A stretch of 47,457 nucleotides of DNA from Nemertoderma westbladi (GCA_032718475.1 JAUCBJ010008931.1:1-47457), one strand, 5' to 3'; shown: positions 18,701-28,239, numbered from the stretch's first letter. The notes: a model not told the origin generated them from the letters alone. Made by a program: numbers and translations.

Positions 18701-21700
18701 TTTAATGGAAATTAATTATTTTATAGTATAAGATATAAATAATTATACTTAAAAGTTATACAGCTGTAATCCCCATACCCCATTCTATTATAGTTTTTAA
18801 TTAGTTCAAGAGATTTGCTTTAAGAAATGTGTTTTTAATTGATCTAAACGTAATTAAGTTATCAAAATGCCCTCGTCACTCTATACCTCCATCATTCCTT
18901 GGCATACAAGCGATTGCCTATTAGTTGTAACCAGTCCCTAGTGTAAAGTGACTAATAAGCCAGCTTGCTTATTATTAATCTCGCAAAATAATTGCCTGGT
19001 GTATTTAATCATATTCTTTAGAATCATTAGCTAAATAATTTATTTGAGGTGTATAAATTAATATTATCATTATTATAAATTACTTATAAATTAATATTTC
19101 AGTATCAATACTATCGGCATAAGGTAAGTTTTAACAATTTTTACAAATTGGGTTGCCTCCGCACCTAAAAATATATTACTTTTAAAACACAAATTTCCTG
19201 TTAATACCTCAGCCTTTCATTAATCCTCTGTGCTCCTTTGGGTTGGGGTGGTGCAGATTAAGAGGACGGTTGAAGCGAGAGGGAGGGAACTTTCCTCTCT
19301 TCTTTGATTTATTCTTATTGGCAGTTTGGTTAAATTTCTTATTTATTTATTTAAATTTCTCAAGTACCGATTTTGGGATAGAATTGCTCAATTTTTAATC
19401 TGTATCTGATAACTGAGCATAATCTGATACCGAATATAATTCGGTATTAAAGATATAGATTAAATTAACGGCTTGTGGCGGAGGTAATATTATACAACAC
19501 ATTATCTTTGAACAGCCATATACATTATATTATAATGAAAATAGCACAAATGTATGAACCCTTAATAATATGAAGCATTACGTTCCAGAAACTTTATACA
19601 TTATACCAATACCCTAGGCCTACTTTGGTGCAAACTATGGGAATTCTACTGCTACACCACCCCCACCAGCCGTACTAAATGTCATGACTTAACATGTCTT
19701 GATATAAAACAATTCAGTTCACTTCAATAAGATTATTTGCATCACTAACTCATCGTATTAATAAGTAATAACCAAATATATCAAACTAATATGATTCAAA
19801 TATTTGTGCACAATAAACAAAACAGTACACCATCAAAGGACAATAAATGGACAGACAGGCAGTATATATTTGTATTACATACCGATACTGTAATCGAATG
19901 GGAAAATATTACATACTGTAAACAATGAGAAATAATTACAGGACTTTAAATGTGGAGATCAGGTTGGCACTACGAGATTCATTCGTACATAATGCATAGC
20001 AAAGCAAACACAATTGTATAAAACAATATATAATGTAGTTGCTGCACAATCGTTATGTAGTTTAATTAACCATAAACAGCTTTGAGCAGCATGGAATTAC
20101 TAGCTAAGTTATCTGACTAGGGACTAGGCCTATATAACATACTCTAATTAATTACTGCCACTACTCACTGGTGGTGGAATAATAACACCTTAGTAGAATA
20201 AACTCAAGATATTATAAACCTCCGCACACATAACGCCAAACAGGTAAATAAAATACAACCTTGTAGGTATATACATACAACAGGCTAAATTATACAAAAC
20301 AAAATACCAAACAAACAATACTATATACATACAATCAGACGAAGACCGTATTGCACGTAAGTAACTTTAGCAAAGCAGAGCACCGATGTTTGGACTTGTA
20401 TTAAGTATTGGTAGTTGCAGTTCATCGTTTCTGTTAAAAATATTCAATTAATATGATTTTATAGTTAATTTTCTTCCATATAGGGTAACATATTACACTT
20501 TTAATACGCATTTTTTTTCAGTAGGCCTCTTCTTCTTCTATATACAGTCTCATTGATATTATATATTGGTACGTACCCAGTTAGTAATGTTCATATACTG
20601 GTAGATTTAATTAATAGTAGCCGCCTCCTCCGTATCCCCCACCACCATACCCCCCACCTCCACCACCTCCTCCATACCCCCCACCACCTCCTCCATATCC
20701 CCCGTAGCCACCACCCCCATTGCTTCCACTTCCTCCTCGCCCCCAACCTCCCGCCGAACCCCCTTGCACAGTGGTCCCGTTAGGGCCGGTCACATTAATC
20801 GCCTTCTCCTTCCCACTCTTATCGTCTTGTGTTCGCACGAACTCGACGTGCTCCCCCTCCTCGAGGGACCGGTATCCCTGGCTGGTGATCTGGGTTTGGT
20901 GGACAAATAGATCGTTCCCACCGCTGTCCGGTGCGATGAAGCCAAATCCCTTCTCGCTGTTAAACCACTTACAAACTCCCCGTTCAATAGCCATGCTGTA
21001 ATCTGGCAATTTCTTTAATATACAGACAGAAGTAGGTCAATCAGTACTGCAGTAAGCAATACAATAGATAAGCTACTGAGGTAGGTCAGTCAGTCAGTAC
21101 TACTACAGTGCAGTACAGCAGAGTGCATTAGCTAAAGGGCGTGGCGTAGATCAATAATTCTATCTGTAGGCCTACCTACTGAACTGATTAGCCTAAGCTG
21201 TGATGTTATATCACGGTTGTTTCCTGTACTATGGTGGCCCATTACTGCATTAAGGCCAAAGACAAATTTAATAAAACAACAACTAAATGCTGAAATATTT
21301 TATGTTAATTAAAAATTGATAAAAAAAATGTGGCCTCTTTGGGCCATAGCATGGCCCGGTGAGGCCAAAATAAAAATGTCATATTTTTTTTATTAAAATG
21401 TTTTTTCCACGTGGCCCATGAGTGCTGGAGTGCCATTCCCGTAGACAGGTAGATTCTGATGTTACCATCATGGCCTAGGACATGACTGCATCAGTCTGTC
21501 AGTACGGGTATCACAGTATCAGTGCATTAGGCCTATTATAGTAAAAAAAACTGTGACTAAGACTATTACATTGCACACGCGCCGCTGACATATGCTACCG
21601 TACACCGGAAGTGTTCAATTCTTGCTGTCTTTGCGAGGAGCCGTGACATGCTAACAATAGAATATCCTCGTTTGCTAGTTAATTAATCAATTAATTCAGA

Positions 21701-23380
21701 GTATTTATAGAGTTACAATAAAGTTAAGAGTGATTTCGAACAAGGCAAGGATGTAAGTGAAGGCAAGTAACCTGGTTGATATGTTTTTTTTTGAAAGTCA
21801 ATTACTACTATCCACCATACACTTTCATTATAATTCTATACCATTTTTAATGCATTGTCTTTATGAACAGCAAGTCTCCATCTCCATCCCATTTATGTTA
21901 CTTATAACATTGCTCAACAGGGTCTTGCACGAAATATCCCGCCTTAAGTATTCGGTTTGTCACTCGCTAAGTGACCTCAGAGACCATTTATCTCGGTCGA
22001 TTGCATTGCCATGGTGTGATCTGTCCCATAACAACCACGGTGTTGGCGTTTGGGGTGATTTGGGTCAGATTGAATCGTCAGCATTGGTTCAGGATCCCAT
22101 TTCCTGGGGTAAGATATAGTGATAATTTATAAATTATTGATTACAATTAATTACAATTACTTAATAACTACAATATAATATATGAAAAATTATCTTGATT
22201 TCCGTTCGTAGCTGTGTATTTTTTCATACAAACATGATGAACTATGAATCAAAGAGCATTAGATTTGAAATAATTGTATAGTATATACAATTACATTAGT
22301 AATTACATTACATTAATTAATCATTACTAATTCATTACATTAATTAGTATATACATGTATAGTATATGATCTAATTTTATACTGTATATAATGGGGCTGG
22401 CTATTATACTGTAATTTTTTTTTTACTGTATGGTATGACGTATGTAGGACGTAGGTATGCCACAACGCAAGTAGCCTATTTACTCTTCAGTCTGCAGTAT
22501 ACACACATAGTAGGCATTGACCTAAATGAGACAACCTTTATATTTTATACCGTTTGTCCATGTCCCGTTGACCCTAAAGGCCTGTTTACACGTGGCAACT
22601 TTTAGAGCAACTTTCTCGGCAACTAGCAACTTTTTTTGGAGCAACTTAATTTAATGGCTGTTTACACGTGGCAACTTTACCAGCAACTTGGCCGGCAACT
22701 TTTAGAGCAACTTGGCTAGTTTGACTGTAAAATAGTGGGTCATTTTATCTACTAGCTAGTTTTTGATATTTAATTTGATTATTCGTCAACGCAAATTCCT
22801 TTAAGTTGCAGTAAAAGTTGAGCAACTTTTACAGCAACTTTTTTACGTGTTTACACGGAGCAACTTGATCGGCAACCTGGGTTGCTCTACAAGTTGCCGA
22901 GAAAGTTGCTCTAAAAGTTGCCACGTGTAAACAGGCCTTTACACACAGACACATATCAGTATACCTAGGCCTACTTTTGTTTGTTTATGTTGTTTTTAAT
23001 CTGTATAATTTTTAGATGTTACCATTAATGGTACTGTTGTGGCTGGCCCAGTAACCGTTCCTTTATGCGAACTGGTTGCTATGGATATCAGTATTTGCGG
23101 CGAACTTACCCAATCAGATTGTTGGCTTTCAGTACTTCCCTATCAAGACCGACTTGGGAGTGAACCTTTAAGTGACATTGATCAGAAACTGGCCATGGTT
23201 GGGATTGCAGCAACACCAATTCATCACGTAAGTGAATTGAATCCAACATTTTACTCTTACTTTGCAGTTAGTATTCAACAACGCGGTATAGAGATTGCTT
23301 TAAGTCATTCACGCACAACTAGGGGATTGTGGCATTATAAGGTAGAAGATAGAAACTTTAACTTCGTAAAACTCATTTAG
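12499..23380 (+). CDS. TRAPPC9: TRAPPC9 (Trs120/NIBP) C-terminal exons, TRAPP II vesicle-tethering subunit
   Basis: Exons join in frame across canonical GT/AG introns: 12499-12718, 17380-17538, 17817-17908, optionally 19103-19123, 21798-22108 and 23016-23380 (TAG stop). The spliced reading frame gives about 390 residues of beta-rich Ig-like modules that fit the C-terminal part of TRAPPC9: PSLILTSW after a [11 protein letters not shown] strand, [18 protein letters not shown] across the last junction, and [17 protein letters not shown]9 in TRAPP II helps activate Rab GTPases at the Golgi. The N-terminal two thirds are absent and should lie left of the Maverick. Two antisense intronless genes sit in its introns. 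Assignment rests on pattern recall, supported by consistent phases. Confidence 0.65.
13882..13982. mobile_element. Short palindromic MITE-like element
   Basis: Two arms of about 36 bp match as inverted repeats with a few mismatches; the left contains TTTTACAGTGT and GTGGCTTT, the right AAAGCCAC and ACACTGTAAA, around a 30-bp loop. It lies in the TRAPPC9 intron that also holds the kinase gene. Apart from it, 12719-14326 shows no gene. Confidence 0.7.
14327..15724 (-). CDS. IRAK/Pelle-like serine/threonine kinase with N-terminal death-like domain
   Basis: A 465-residue single-exon kinase. Residues about 10-90 look like a death domain (helical, with [12 protein letters not shown] and a KAAKLLQPH tail), as in IRAK and Pelle adaptors of Toll/IL-1 signalling. 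The kinase domain has the glycine loop IGGGKFSRV (137-145), K160 in VALKVIKK, E175 in helix [12 protein letters not shown] with catalytic D260 and N265, DFG at 287-289, and YLPPEC as the APE equivalent. HGD in place of HRD is also seen in IRAK1. All core catalytic residues are present, so it should be active. The gene lies antisense within a TRAPPC9 intron and has no introns, which suggests a retrocopy origin. The C-terminal tail is short, without an obvious TRAF6-binding motif. Confidence 0.8.
   Translation of the reverse strand: MVIFLEDVRLTRPLFETYKIVDSLGDPEVYLALGAQLGIPPIEITDNRASRIIHIAGLKGCHLCDVYIALCNLRIFKAAKLLQPHVDPQWHPLCLPTSIVPVQNHSGAAKTAPLEIHDMMEFQSSDFGEINETTDFIGGGKFSRVFKVYLGRLQSHVALKVIKKTRSGIEPSLIEALLMKKYTCENIITFHGKCMYKSESALVMQLADNTLQGLIQADGTQGNPVLTGPQRLFVAHGAARGLAYLHGEKGANSMKAFHGDIKPQNILLVKNGSDCRDRGYYVAKLGDFGLGGEFGNNLSEGGSFCSGTEHYLPPECRKQNRRPGHICDGNLKDVYAFGAVLLVMFTGKKMWDGTSGFLLTDRVLIDYYRYVKLNPIEILARLHRDPKIPAWDPVPCDSFLLVALRCFQVDPSSRPQLSVVRDHLVAMLEEGTTPEPTRIPEEVSYRGPILTADGSQLYSDNLSEI
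15850..15990 (+). repeat. Dispersed repeat family R2, copy 1
   Basis: Begins near a GTGGGGCCATCGCGCAG core and continues through AGATACAGATTAAAATTGAGC and CCCAAAATCGGTACTTAAG. Other copies lie at about 19320-19425 (minus) and 26893-26990 (plus). The first half resembles part of family R1, so they may be related. Confidence 0.8.
15991..17379. other. TRAPPC9 intron, partly repeats, no gene seen
   Basis: Apart from the R1 repeat copy at 16436-16690 and scattered AT-rich stretches, no convincing exon is seen. The two short ORFs on the minus strand near 16123-16489 look fortuitous. Confidence 0.5.
16436..16690 (+). repeat. Dispersed repeat family R1, copy 1
   Basis: Contains CACGAAGACCCCACGCAAATT, then TGTACCAAGTTTGGATA, GAGTTATTAACGTTTAAAAT and the terminal GCTCGCCCCAC. 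The other copies are at 18447-18625 (inverted) and 28240-28563. The tail motif also occurs alone near 10.5-10.9 kb. Confidence 0.85.
17380..17538 (+). CDS. TRAPPC9: TRAPPC9 exon B
   Basis: Acceptor ATTTTTTAG ends at 17379 and donor GAT|GTAAGT starts at 17539. The 53 codons are all open and include [19 protein letters not shown] and [12 protein letters not shown]. Phase 0 at both ends. Confidence 0.7.
17817..17908 (+). CDS. TRAPPC9: TRAPPC9 exon C
   Basis: Acceptor ATATCCTCAG ends at 17816 and donor AAG|GTATGT starts at 17909. It reads [20 protein letters not shown] and leaves two bases of a split codon. Confidence 0.65.
18031..18186. mobile_element. MITE-like element with long perfect terminal inverted repeats
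   Basis: The first and last 33 bases are exact inverted complements (18031-18063 and 18154-18186; ends CTGTAAGTAAAATTATCAC and its complement) around about 90 bp. Immediately downstream, 18191-18225 forms a second hairpin with 11-bp arms (TTTAAACAGGG / CCCTGTTTAAA). Confidence 0.85.
18447..18625 (-). repeat. Dispersed repeat family R1, copy 2 (inverted)
   Basis: Reads GTGGGGCGAGCGACGAAAG, then TTTTAAACGTTAATAACTCAG and CCAAACTTGGTACACATG, the reverse complement of copy 1. About 80-90% identical by eye. Confidence 0.85.
18626..20610. other. TRAPPC9 intron, AT-rich, no gene beyond the microexon candidate
   Basis: Contains the inverted R2 copy at 19320-19425 and the candidate 21-bp microexon at 19103-19123. 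The remainder is AT-rich with no convincing ORF on either strand. Confidence 0.5.
19103..19123 (+). CDS. Possible 21-bp microexon of TRAPPC9
   Basis: TTAATATTTCAG|21 bases|GTAAGT gives ideal splice sites on both sides and keeps the phase needed between exons C and E, adding SINTIGIR-type residues. C to E also join in frame without it, so it may be alternative or fortuitous. Confidence 0.35.
20611..20994 (-). CDS. Glycine-rich cold-shock-domain RNA-binding protein
   Basis: A 127-residue single-exon protein. Translation starts at the ATG complement at 20992-20994 (the frame stays open upstream but without ATG). Residues 1-70 are a cold-shock domain with [15 protein letters not shown] (RNP1) and DLFVHQT (RNP2), the nucleic-acid-binding strands. 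The remainder is a Gly/Tyr-rich tail of GGGGYGG-type repeats, as in plant and some invertebrate Gly-rich CSD proteins, which favours RNA binding and condensate formation. It lies antisense within a TRAPPC9 intron. It is far more GC-rich than its surroundings, which suggests relatively recent retrocopying or strong codon bias. Confidence 0.88.
   Translation of the reverse strand: MAIERGVCKWFNSEKGFGFIAPDSGGNDLFVHQTQITSQGYRSLEEGEHVEFVRTQDDKSGKEKAINVTGPNGTTVQGGSAGGWGRGGSGSNGGGGYGGYGGGGGGYGGGGGGGGYGGGGYGGGGYY
20995..21797. other. TRAPPC9 intron and 5' flank of the CSD gene
   Basis: No gene seen. Around 21035-21125 are imperfect repeats of GTAGGTCAGTCAGT and CAGTACTGCAGTA. A GC-patch at 21330-21370 contains a short GGCC-rich inverted repeat (TGGCCTC...GAGGCCA). 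Confidence 0.4.
21798..22108 (+). CDS. TRAPPC9: TRAPPC9 exon D/E
   Basis: The acceptor GTTTTTTTTTGAAAG ends at 21797; the single first base completes the Ser codon from exon C. It reads through [25 protein letters not shown] and DPISW to the donor TGGG|GTAAGA at 22109. A second AG at 21869-21870 would start a shorter exon but breaks the phase with exon C. Confidence 0.6.
22577..22939. mobile_element. MITE with TA target duplication and GCAACTT sub-repeats
   Basis: Starts AAGGCCTGTTTACACGTGGC and ends with its inverted complement. The outer 48 or so bases of both ends match almost perfectly. It is flanked by TA on each side (22575-22576 and 22940-22941), a Tc1/mariner-type target duplication. 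The words GCAACTT and its complement recur more than a dozen times inside. It lies in the last TRAPPC9 intron. Confidence 0.88.
23016..23380 (+). CDS. TRAPPC9: TRAPPC9 terminal exon
   Basis: Acceptor AATTTTTAG ends at 23015. The codon split with the previous exon gives Asp, then [29 protein letters not shown] and a C-terminus NFNFVKLI before TAG. A clear AATAAA follows 146 bases downstream. Confidence 0.7.
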
Positions 23381-23525
23381 TTATTAATTGATTACAATTA
23401 ATTAGTATGTCCAGGATTATTGTAATAGAATTAGAAGGAACCTGGTTTGTTGTGTAATTGGAGTTGTTTGAGAGAGGAACAATTGTAGATGTGTTGAAAA
23501 AGTAAGTTTGGTTGAAAGGGTAGGA

Positions 23526-23531
23526 AATAAA
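23526..23531 (+). promoter_or_regulatory. Polyadenylation signal of TRAPPC9
   Basis: AATAAA 146 bases after the stop, followed by further ATAAATAAA copies. Confidence 0.55.
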
Positions 23532-24199
23532 TATTGTATAATAAATAAATGTTATATTATTTATTTGAAACATCTGAATCAAGAACCGTATTTACAGTAA
23601 GGACAACGTCAAATCGACTCCTAAAAATAGATCTCTAAAATTATCATAACTATGTATAATAATATCCCACACATCAGTATTTACTTTTACTATATCCTGT
23701 ACGCTACTGTTGCGGTTGCAGTTAAACTACCGCACGTTTAATTTACTGATAACTCTAACATGCTTTATAAATCATCATTTATGCATAAGTCTTCACTAAT
23801 TAACTGCTCCAAACAGCAGCGGATTTACAAGTTAAATTACCATTACCTATAATTATAATACTATAATCGGCCTGTTGCATTGCAGCTGCACATTGCGATG
23901 CTATACCGGCTTAATAAAAAATATTGCGTCACCACCATGCAAGTCACATTTTGGCATGCTGTAATACATTTTACATTGAGAATGCTATGCCGGCTTATCG
24001 ACAAAATTGCGTTGTCACAACTCCCTATCCCCCCGTGACTTTTGCGAGATTATCCGCATCTTCAAGGCCAGTGTCCTTTAGGAGGCCTTCAAGAAAGTCA
24101 TGGGCTGCAATGTCCGGCGAATCGGAGGTGGCTCTGTTCAAGTCTCAAGATTGGGGGGACCAAGATCCACCTATATTATATGGGATTTGATGGAACATG
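23532..24199. other. Intergenic, no gene seen
   Basis: AT-rich sequence with an imperfect direct repeat around 23895-24005 (containing CACATTTTGGCATGC-like and ATGCTATRCCGGCTTA words). Short overlapping ORFs at 23924-24309 extend into the minisatellite and look fortuitous. Confidence 0.4.
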
Positions 24200-25065
24200 G
24201 ACAATGGCCCCCCGAGGACAATTGCCCCGTGGACAATTGCCCACCGGACAATAGCCCACCGGACAATAGCCCCCCCGGGCAATTAATTGACCCCCGATAT
24301 TTTATTTAATTAATATATTTTAAATCTTGAAATTATTTGAATGTTTTCCTATGATTTTATGAAATTCAATTCAAGTAATATTAAGTAATTGACCTTGATC
24401 AACGCTTCTAAACTATACATTTTCAAGCGTTTTTCGAAAAATCTAATATTTTCTACAACAATTTGATTTGATCACCACTTCTAAACTTTTAATTTTTATG
24501 TCTTTTTCAAAATATAATAACATAAATAATAAATAAATAACATAAATTTTTTTTATCGAACAATATGATTGTCTTTATGCTAGCTATAGCTTTTTTATGA
24601 CGTAATTGAATGGCTTCAGCACGTTAACATTTTATTTTTCTTGTAATTAAATACTTCAGTTGGAAAATATTGGAATTATTGAGCACATAAATAAGCAAAC
24701 ATGGATGTTTTATTAAATATAAAACGGACTTACATAAAACGGACAGAGCTATATAAAATTATTGTTTAATGTTGTTACAAGTTAGGAAGACTAAATTGCT
24801 AGTTAAGAACGACCTTATTTATTTTGCAATTATTTTTGGGGCCAATTTATTGTTTGGTGGGTAAGTGTAATTGGGGGGAAATTGTCCGGGGGCAATAGAC
24901 CGGGGACAAGTTTCTGGGGGCAATAGTTCGGTGGGCAATTGTCCGAGGGGCAATTATTCTCGGGGGTAATTGTCCGGCAGGCAATAGTCCGGAGGGTAAT
25001 TGTCCGGGGACAATTGTCCGGGGGGCCATTTTCCGAGAGGCAGTTTTCCGGAGGGCAATTGTCCT
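24200..25065. mobile_element. Foldback-like element with inverted minisatellite arms
   Basis: The left arm (about 24200-24290) is a tandem array of a 14- to 15-bp unit of type CCGGACAATTGCCCA; the right arm (about 24876-25065) is a longer array of the inverse complement unit (GGGGGCAATTGTCCG). Between them lie about 590 bp of AT-rich unique sequence. Long terminal inverted repeats built from short subrepeats are the hallmark of foldback elements. The small ORFs across the arrays are shadows. Confidence 0.7.
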
Positions 25066-25089
25066 GTCAGGGATTGGAGATGTGTTCAT

Positions 25090-25400
25090 TGTATTTGACA
25101 CGTTAACGTGGACACGTAGAGCCCAGCATGGACTCCCATAGAGGAGTACTGGAACTACTGCTGCTCTAAATTATCGAATGTTAATTAAGTTTCCGACGTA
25201 TTCTGTGTCACTTCCAAATCTTGGAAAGCCCATTCAAGGCTGCCCATGCCTTTCCCTTACGTATTCGAAGGTCATCGACTTCCGGATCCATGATCCTCCC
25301 AGGTAACCGAAGTCGTCCACATGCTCAAGCATACCATCCTTTGAGCTTATGCTCATCCGATCTGGCATTTCCCGAGGACTATAAGAAAACCGAGAAGTAT
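25090..25400 (-). pseudogene. RTE-type LINE reverse transcriptase remnant, degenerate
   Basis: Minus-strand reading in shifting frames gives LEHVDDFGYL, a GSWI-like block, a GKAWAALNGL-type block and VVPVLLYGS-like residues, matching the C-terminal reverse-transcriptase region of RTE-like elements (V-D-D-F-x-Y-L-G-S-x-I, K-A-x-x-A-L, V-L-L-Y-G). Several frameshifts and stops make it dead. Its downstream end meets the foldback array, which probably cut or replaced it. Confidence 0.6.
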
Positions 25401-26005
25401 CGATATCGACAAATAAGACAAATAATTAATATTATTTGTTTCGCACGGGAATTTCTGTAGCAGCACGTAAAACTCCACTGTCTCGCTTCCCGAATGTGTG
25501 TCATCCTTTGTATTCTTACTGCTCTGCTTCGGACAGCAATCTCCAACGTTATTCCAACCTGAAGGTCACCAGTTCGATCCCACCTGGTCGTTAATGCCGA
25601 CTTTACTAAGCTGTTTCCGTTAAAAATTTATTACAATAACTGCAAAAATGTTCGCCCGCACCCGGACTATTTACTAACAACCAGATTGTCATTAGCCAAC
25701 GATTGTTCGGCTGATTACCAGTGCCTTTATGCAATTTCCTTGTTTGACCTCTTGCGAAATCCTCCCGCTTTACCGATGAGAAGATTGATATCAGCTGACA
25801 CAGATTGCATGCAACGTCTAGGTCTCTACTCCATTTATGTTCAATTTCGAGTATATCGTTTTCGCTTTGCATAGACCCACCTATCCTTAAAGTTTATTAT
25901 TCTGGGGGGAATTCAACAATAATTACATACATCAACAAACTATTAGGTGTATTTTATTTGTATCAAGTTCAAACTGATTGAATTATTAATTTTATATATT
26001 TCCAG

Positions 26006-26182
26006 ATGTTACCGGTTTCGCCGTTCGTACACCGATGTCACTTTCTCGTTCTCTCTCCCGGAGTTTATTATTTCCGCATCGCTGTCACCCCTAACAACGA
26101 ATACTCCGATTGTTCGGAAAACTCGAAAACTATATCAACTTTTAATCCCCCAATATCTATCACTACTACATCTAACACATGA
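26006..26182 (+). pseudogene. Possible terminal exon fragment with fibronectin-III-like end
   Basis: After the acceptor TATATATTTCCAG the frame reads 58 residues to TGA, including LSPGVYYFRIAVTPNNEYSD and CSENS, the pattern of the last strands of an FN3 domain (Y-x-F-R-I-x-x-x-N-x-x-x-x-S). No upstream exon was found, so it may be an exon of a gene split by transposons or a relic. Confidence 0.3.
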
Positions 26183-26892
26183 TAAAGGCAGTCTGTTTTT
26201 CCTTCGTTTACTTTTATTCCTAGAAATTTGGTGCCAAAAGTCAATTTTATTATATTATTACTGTAGATTAGATAATACAGGTTTAGATTTATTGTATTAG
26301 ACAATTAATGCAATACCAAACTTTTGTTTCTTTTAAATTTATTGCGCAGTGCGCAAAGGGAAGTCGTAAGTCCCATCTCGGCGTACTGCTCGCGCACGGC
26401 ATGTGGAAGTGGCCAGGGGAGTTGTACTCGTTTCGACGTGAATGCTTTAGGGACTATAACCAAGGCGAATACCGGTATCTGATGCTCAGCATCCTTAAAT
26501 GGTAGCTAAATAAAGTAAAGTAAAAATCCTCGCGTAGGCCAGTGCAGTTTTCGTTTCGGCTCGAATAATGCTTTGAAGGGACCAGCCAGTCTCTGCCTTG
26601 CATCCTAAGTGGTTTTAATATAACTAATATTAATAGCAGTTTGAAATAAAGTGACATAATGTTGCCAAAAACCTGTACATCATACTTACACAGTCACATA
26701 CACACAAGTTATGTGAACGCACCCCCACATACTCCCTGAAACTTGTCTTTTGAGTTAATCGTGTATTGTTGATAACAGTATAAAGGAGTTATTTGCAAAT
26801 TTCCAGTTGACCCAAGTTAAGACTACAGATAGTATTGTGAAACATCCTAACTTTTACTTAAGAAAGGAAGAGGAGGTCTACATACATACGCT

Positions 26893-26990
26893 CCACATAC
26901 ACGTTCGTGGGGCCTTCGCGCAGCACGAGGCCCAGTTATGAGATACAAATTAAAATTGTGCGACTGTATCACAAAATCAGGTTATGAGAG
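26893..26990 (+). repeat. Dispersed repeat family R2, copy 3
   Basis: Shares TCGTGGGGCCTTCGCGCAGC, CAGTTATGAGATACA and ATTAAAATTG with the copy at 15850-15990. Confidence 0.75.
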
Positions 26991-27104
26991 ATTAACCCAC
27001 ACCACCAATTAATCAAAGAAAAGGGGACAGTACGTGTTCACCCCTTTTAATCTACACCCCCCCCCCCCCCCCTCCCCCCACCCACCAATACATAACCGCG
27101 ACAT

Positions 27105-27409
27105 CTACCACCCACGGAAGGGTAGCACGAACTTATTTCCAAACGCACGTTCAATATGCAAAGCCAGGTGGTTTATAGGAATATAATCGATGCAGTACTC
27201 GTCTTCATTATAAGCCTCTTTGCGTTCGACCTGTTTTGTATTGAAATATATTTATTAAACACAGGCTGACGCTCTTTATAATAATAATACCTAGGGATGC
27301 CAGCTTCCAGACTTTCAATCTTTACTGCCGCGCAAACCCCGCAGAGGAAGTTTTGGGTTGAGAGATCAAGCCCATCGGCAATTGGTGTTTCAATTTCGGT
27401 CCAGGAACT
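27105..27409 (-). CDS. Candidate two-exon fragment of an unrecognised gene
   Basis: On the minus strand, acceptor CTCCTATTGTCAG is followed by an open 84-base exon (27409-27326) ending GCA|GTAAAG, then a second acceptor ATACAAAACAG and an open 126-base exon (27230-27105) ending in TAG. Phases agree (0). The peptide includes TQNFLCGVCAA and then EDEYCIDYIPINHLALHIER with FGNKFVLPFRGW. The complexity is protein-like and two Cys of a possible CxxC pair are seen. I recognise no family; it could be an exon pair of a broken gene. Confidence 0.3.
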
Positions 27410-28239
27410 CTGACAATAGGAGCATTAAATATTAGCTGTGGTCCATTCCCGTGGTTTCGGCTTCCTTTTCTTCGTCCCAATGACAGATTATTCTGAAGAC
27501 GTTCGATTCGCTTTCAGTTTATTGTTGGCGTTTGTGTTTTGAAGTTGTATTCGAGTGGACAGTCGCGCCGGTTTCGAGGTAACCATACCGACCTGTGATA
27601 AGCGTTGGTTTTGTTGAGTACCGGTATTCATCTTCTCTCACCTTTCAATGTCAGATGTTGCAAATACTGATAACACGAATAACGGTATATATTTCAATAC
27701 TTGTCAATAGTAATATATATAATTTAGATAACTATTTCATATCTGTAGGCCTACTGTTGAGCAAACTCTACATAAATTCCAACCTGTGTATCGCCGGTAG
27801 TGCTGCTGCTGTGCAAGTGCTGAAGTGCTAGTTGCCACCGGTCAGTCGGTACCGGTAGTAGGGTGGTACCTACGGTGCGCACTACAACGGCAGTACAGCA
27901 ATACGGTGTACCGTGCCAATGACTGAATGATTAGCGGTAACTATCTAAACTATTATATTATTATTACCGGTGCCGGTACTGGGCTAATTAGGCCTAAACT
28001 ATAATCTCCGCAAGGGTTGCCGGGGCCATGTTTAATTAGATTACATGATATGGCATGTCTGCAGTGTATGGTACCGGCTGACCAGTGTTGCAGTATTGAC
28101 TGATTGCAGGATTCTCGATTCAGGGATTGAGTACAGCCTGACAGTACCGGTACATGCAGATTGGCCGACAGCCCCAATGTATTGCAAAATTTGTCAGAAA
28201 CCCAGCTGATTTATCCTACAGTAATAATAATTTAACGCA
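27410..28239. other. Intergenic, no gene seen
   Basis: Several ACCGGT and TACCGGTAC palindromes, no convincing coding frame. Confidence 0.4.

Larger units (their letters stand above)
25401..27104. other. Intergenic, mostly unassigned
   Basis: Contains the candidate exon fragment at 26006-26182 and the R2 repeat copy at 26893-26990. Short ORFs in 25606-26657 overlap on both strands and carry no recognisable domain. A 16-base C run at 27057-27072 closes the interval. Confidence 0.4.

Noticed and set aside
20720-21001. 93-residue plus-strand ORF opposite the cold-shock gene
   Set aside because: An antisense shadow of the GC-rich Gly-rich coding region.
24847-25101. 84-residue minus-strand ORF of repeated residues
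   Set aside because: A translation of the 14-15 bp minisatellite arm of the foldback-like element.
25480-25600. tRNA-like B box (GTTCGATCCC) near 25570
   Set aside because: No A box at the right distance and no cloverleaf; a chance match.
23016-26015. Shared AG|ATGTTACC junction at 23016 and 26006 as mutually exclusive last exons
   Set aside because: The reading frames after the shared start differ (phase 2 versus phase 0), and the downstream peptide does not resemble TRAPPC9.
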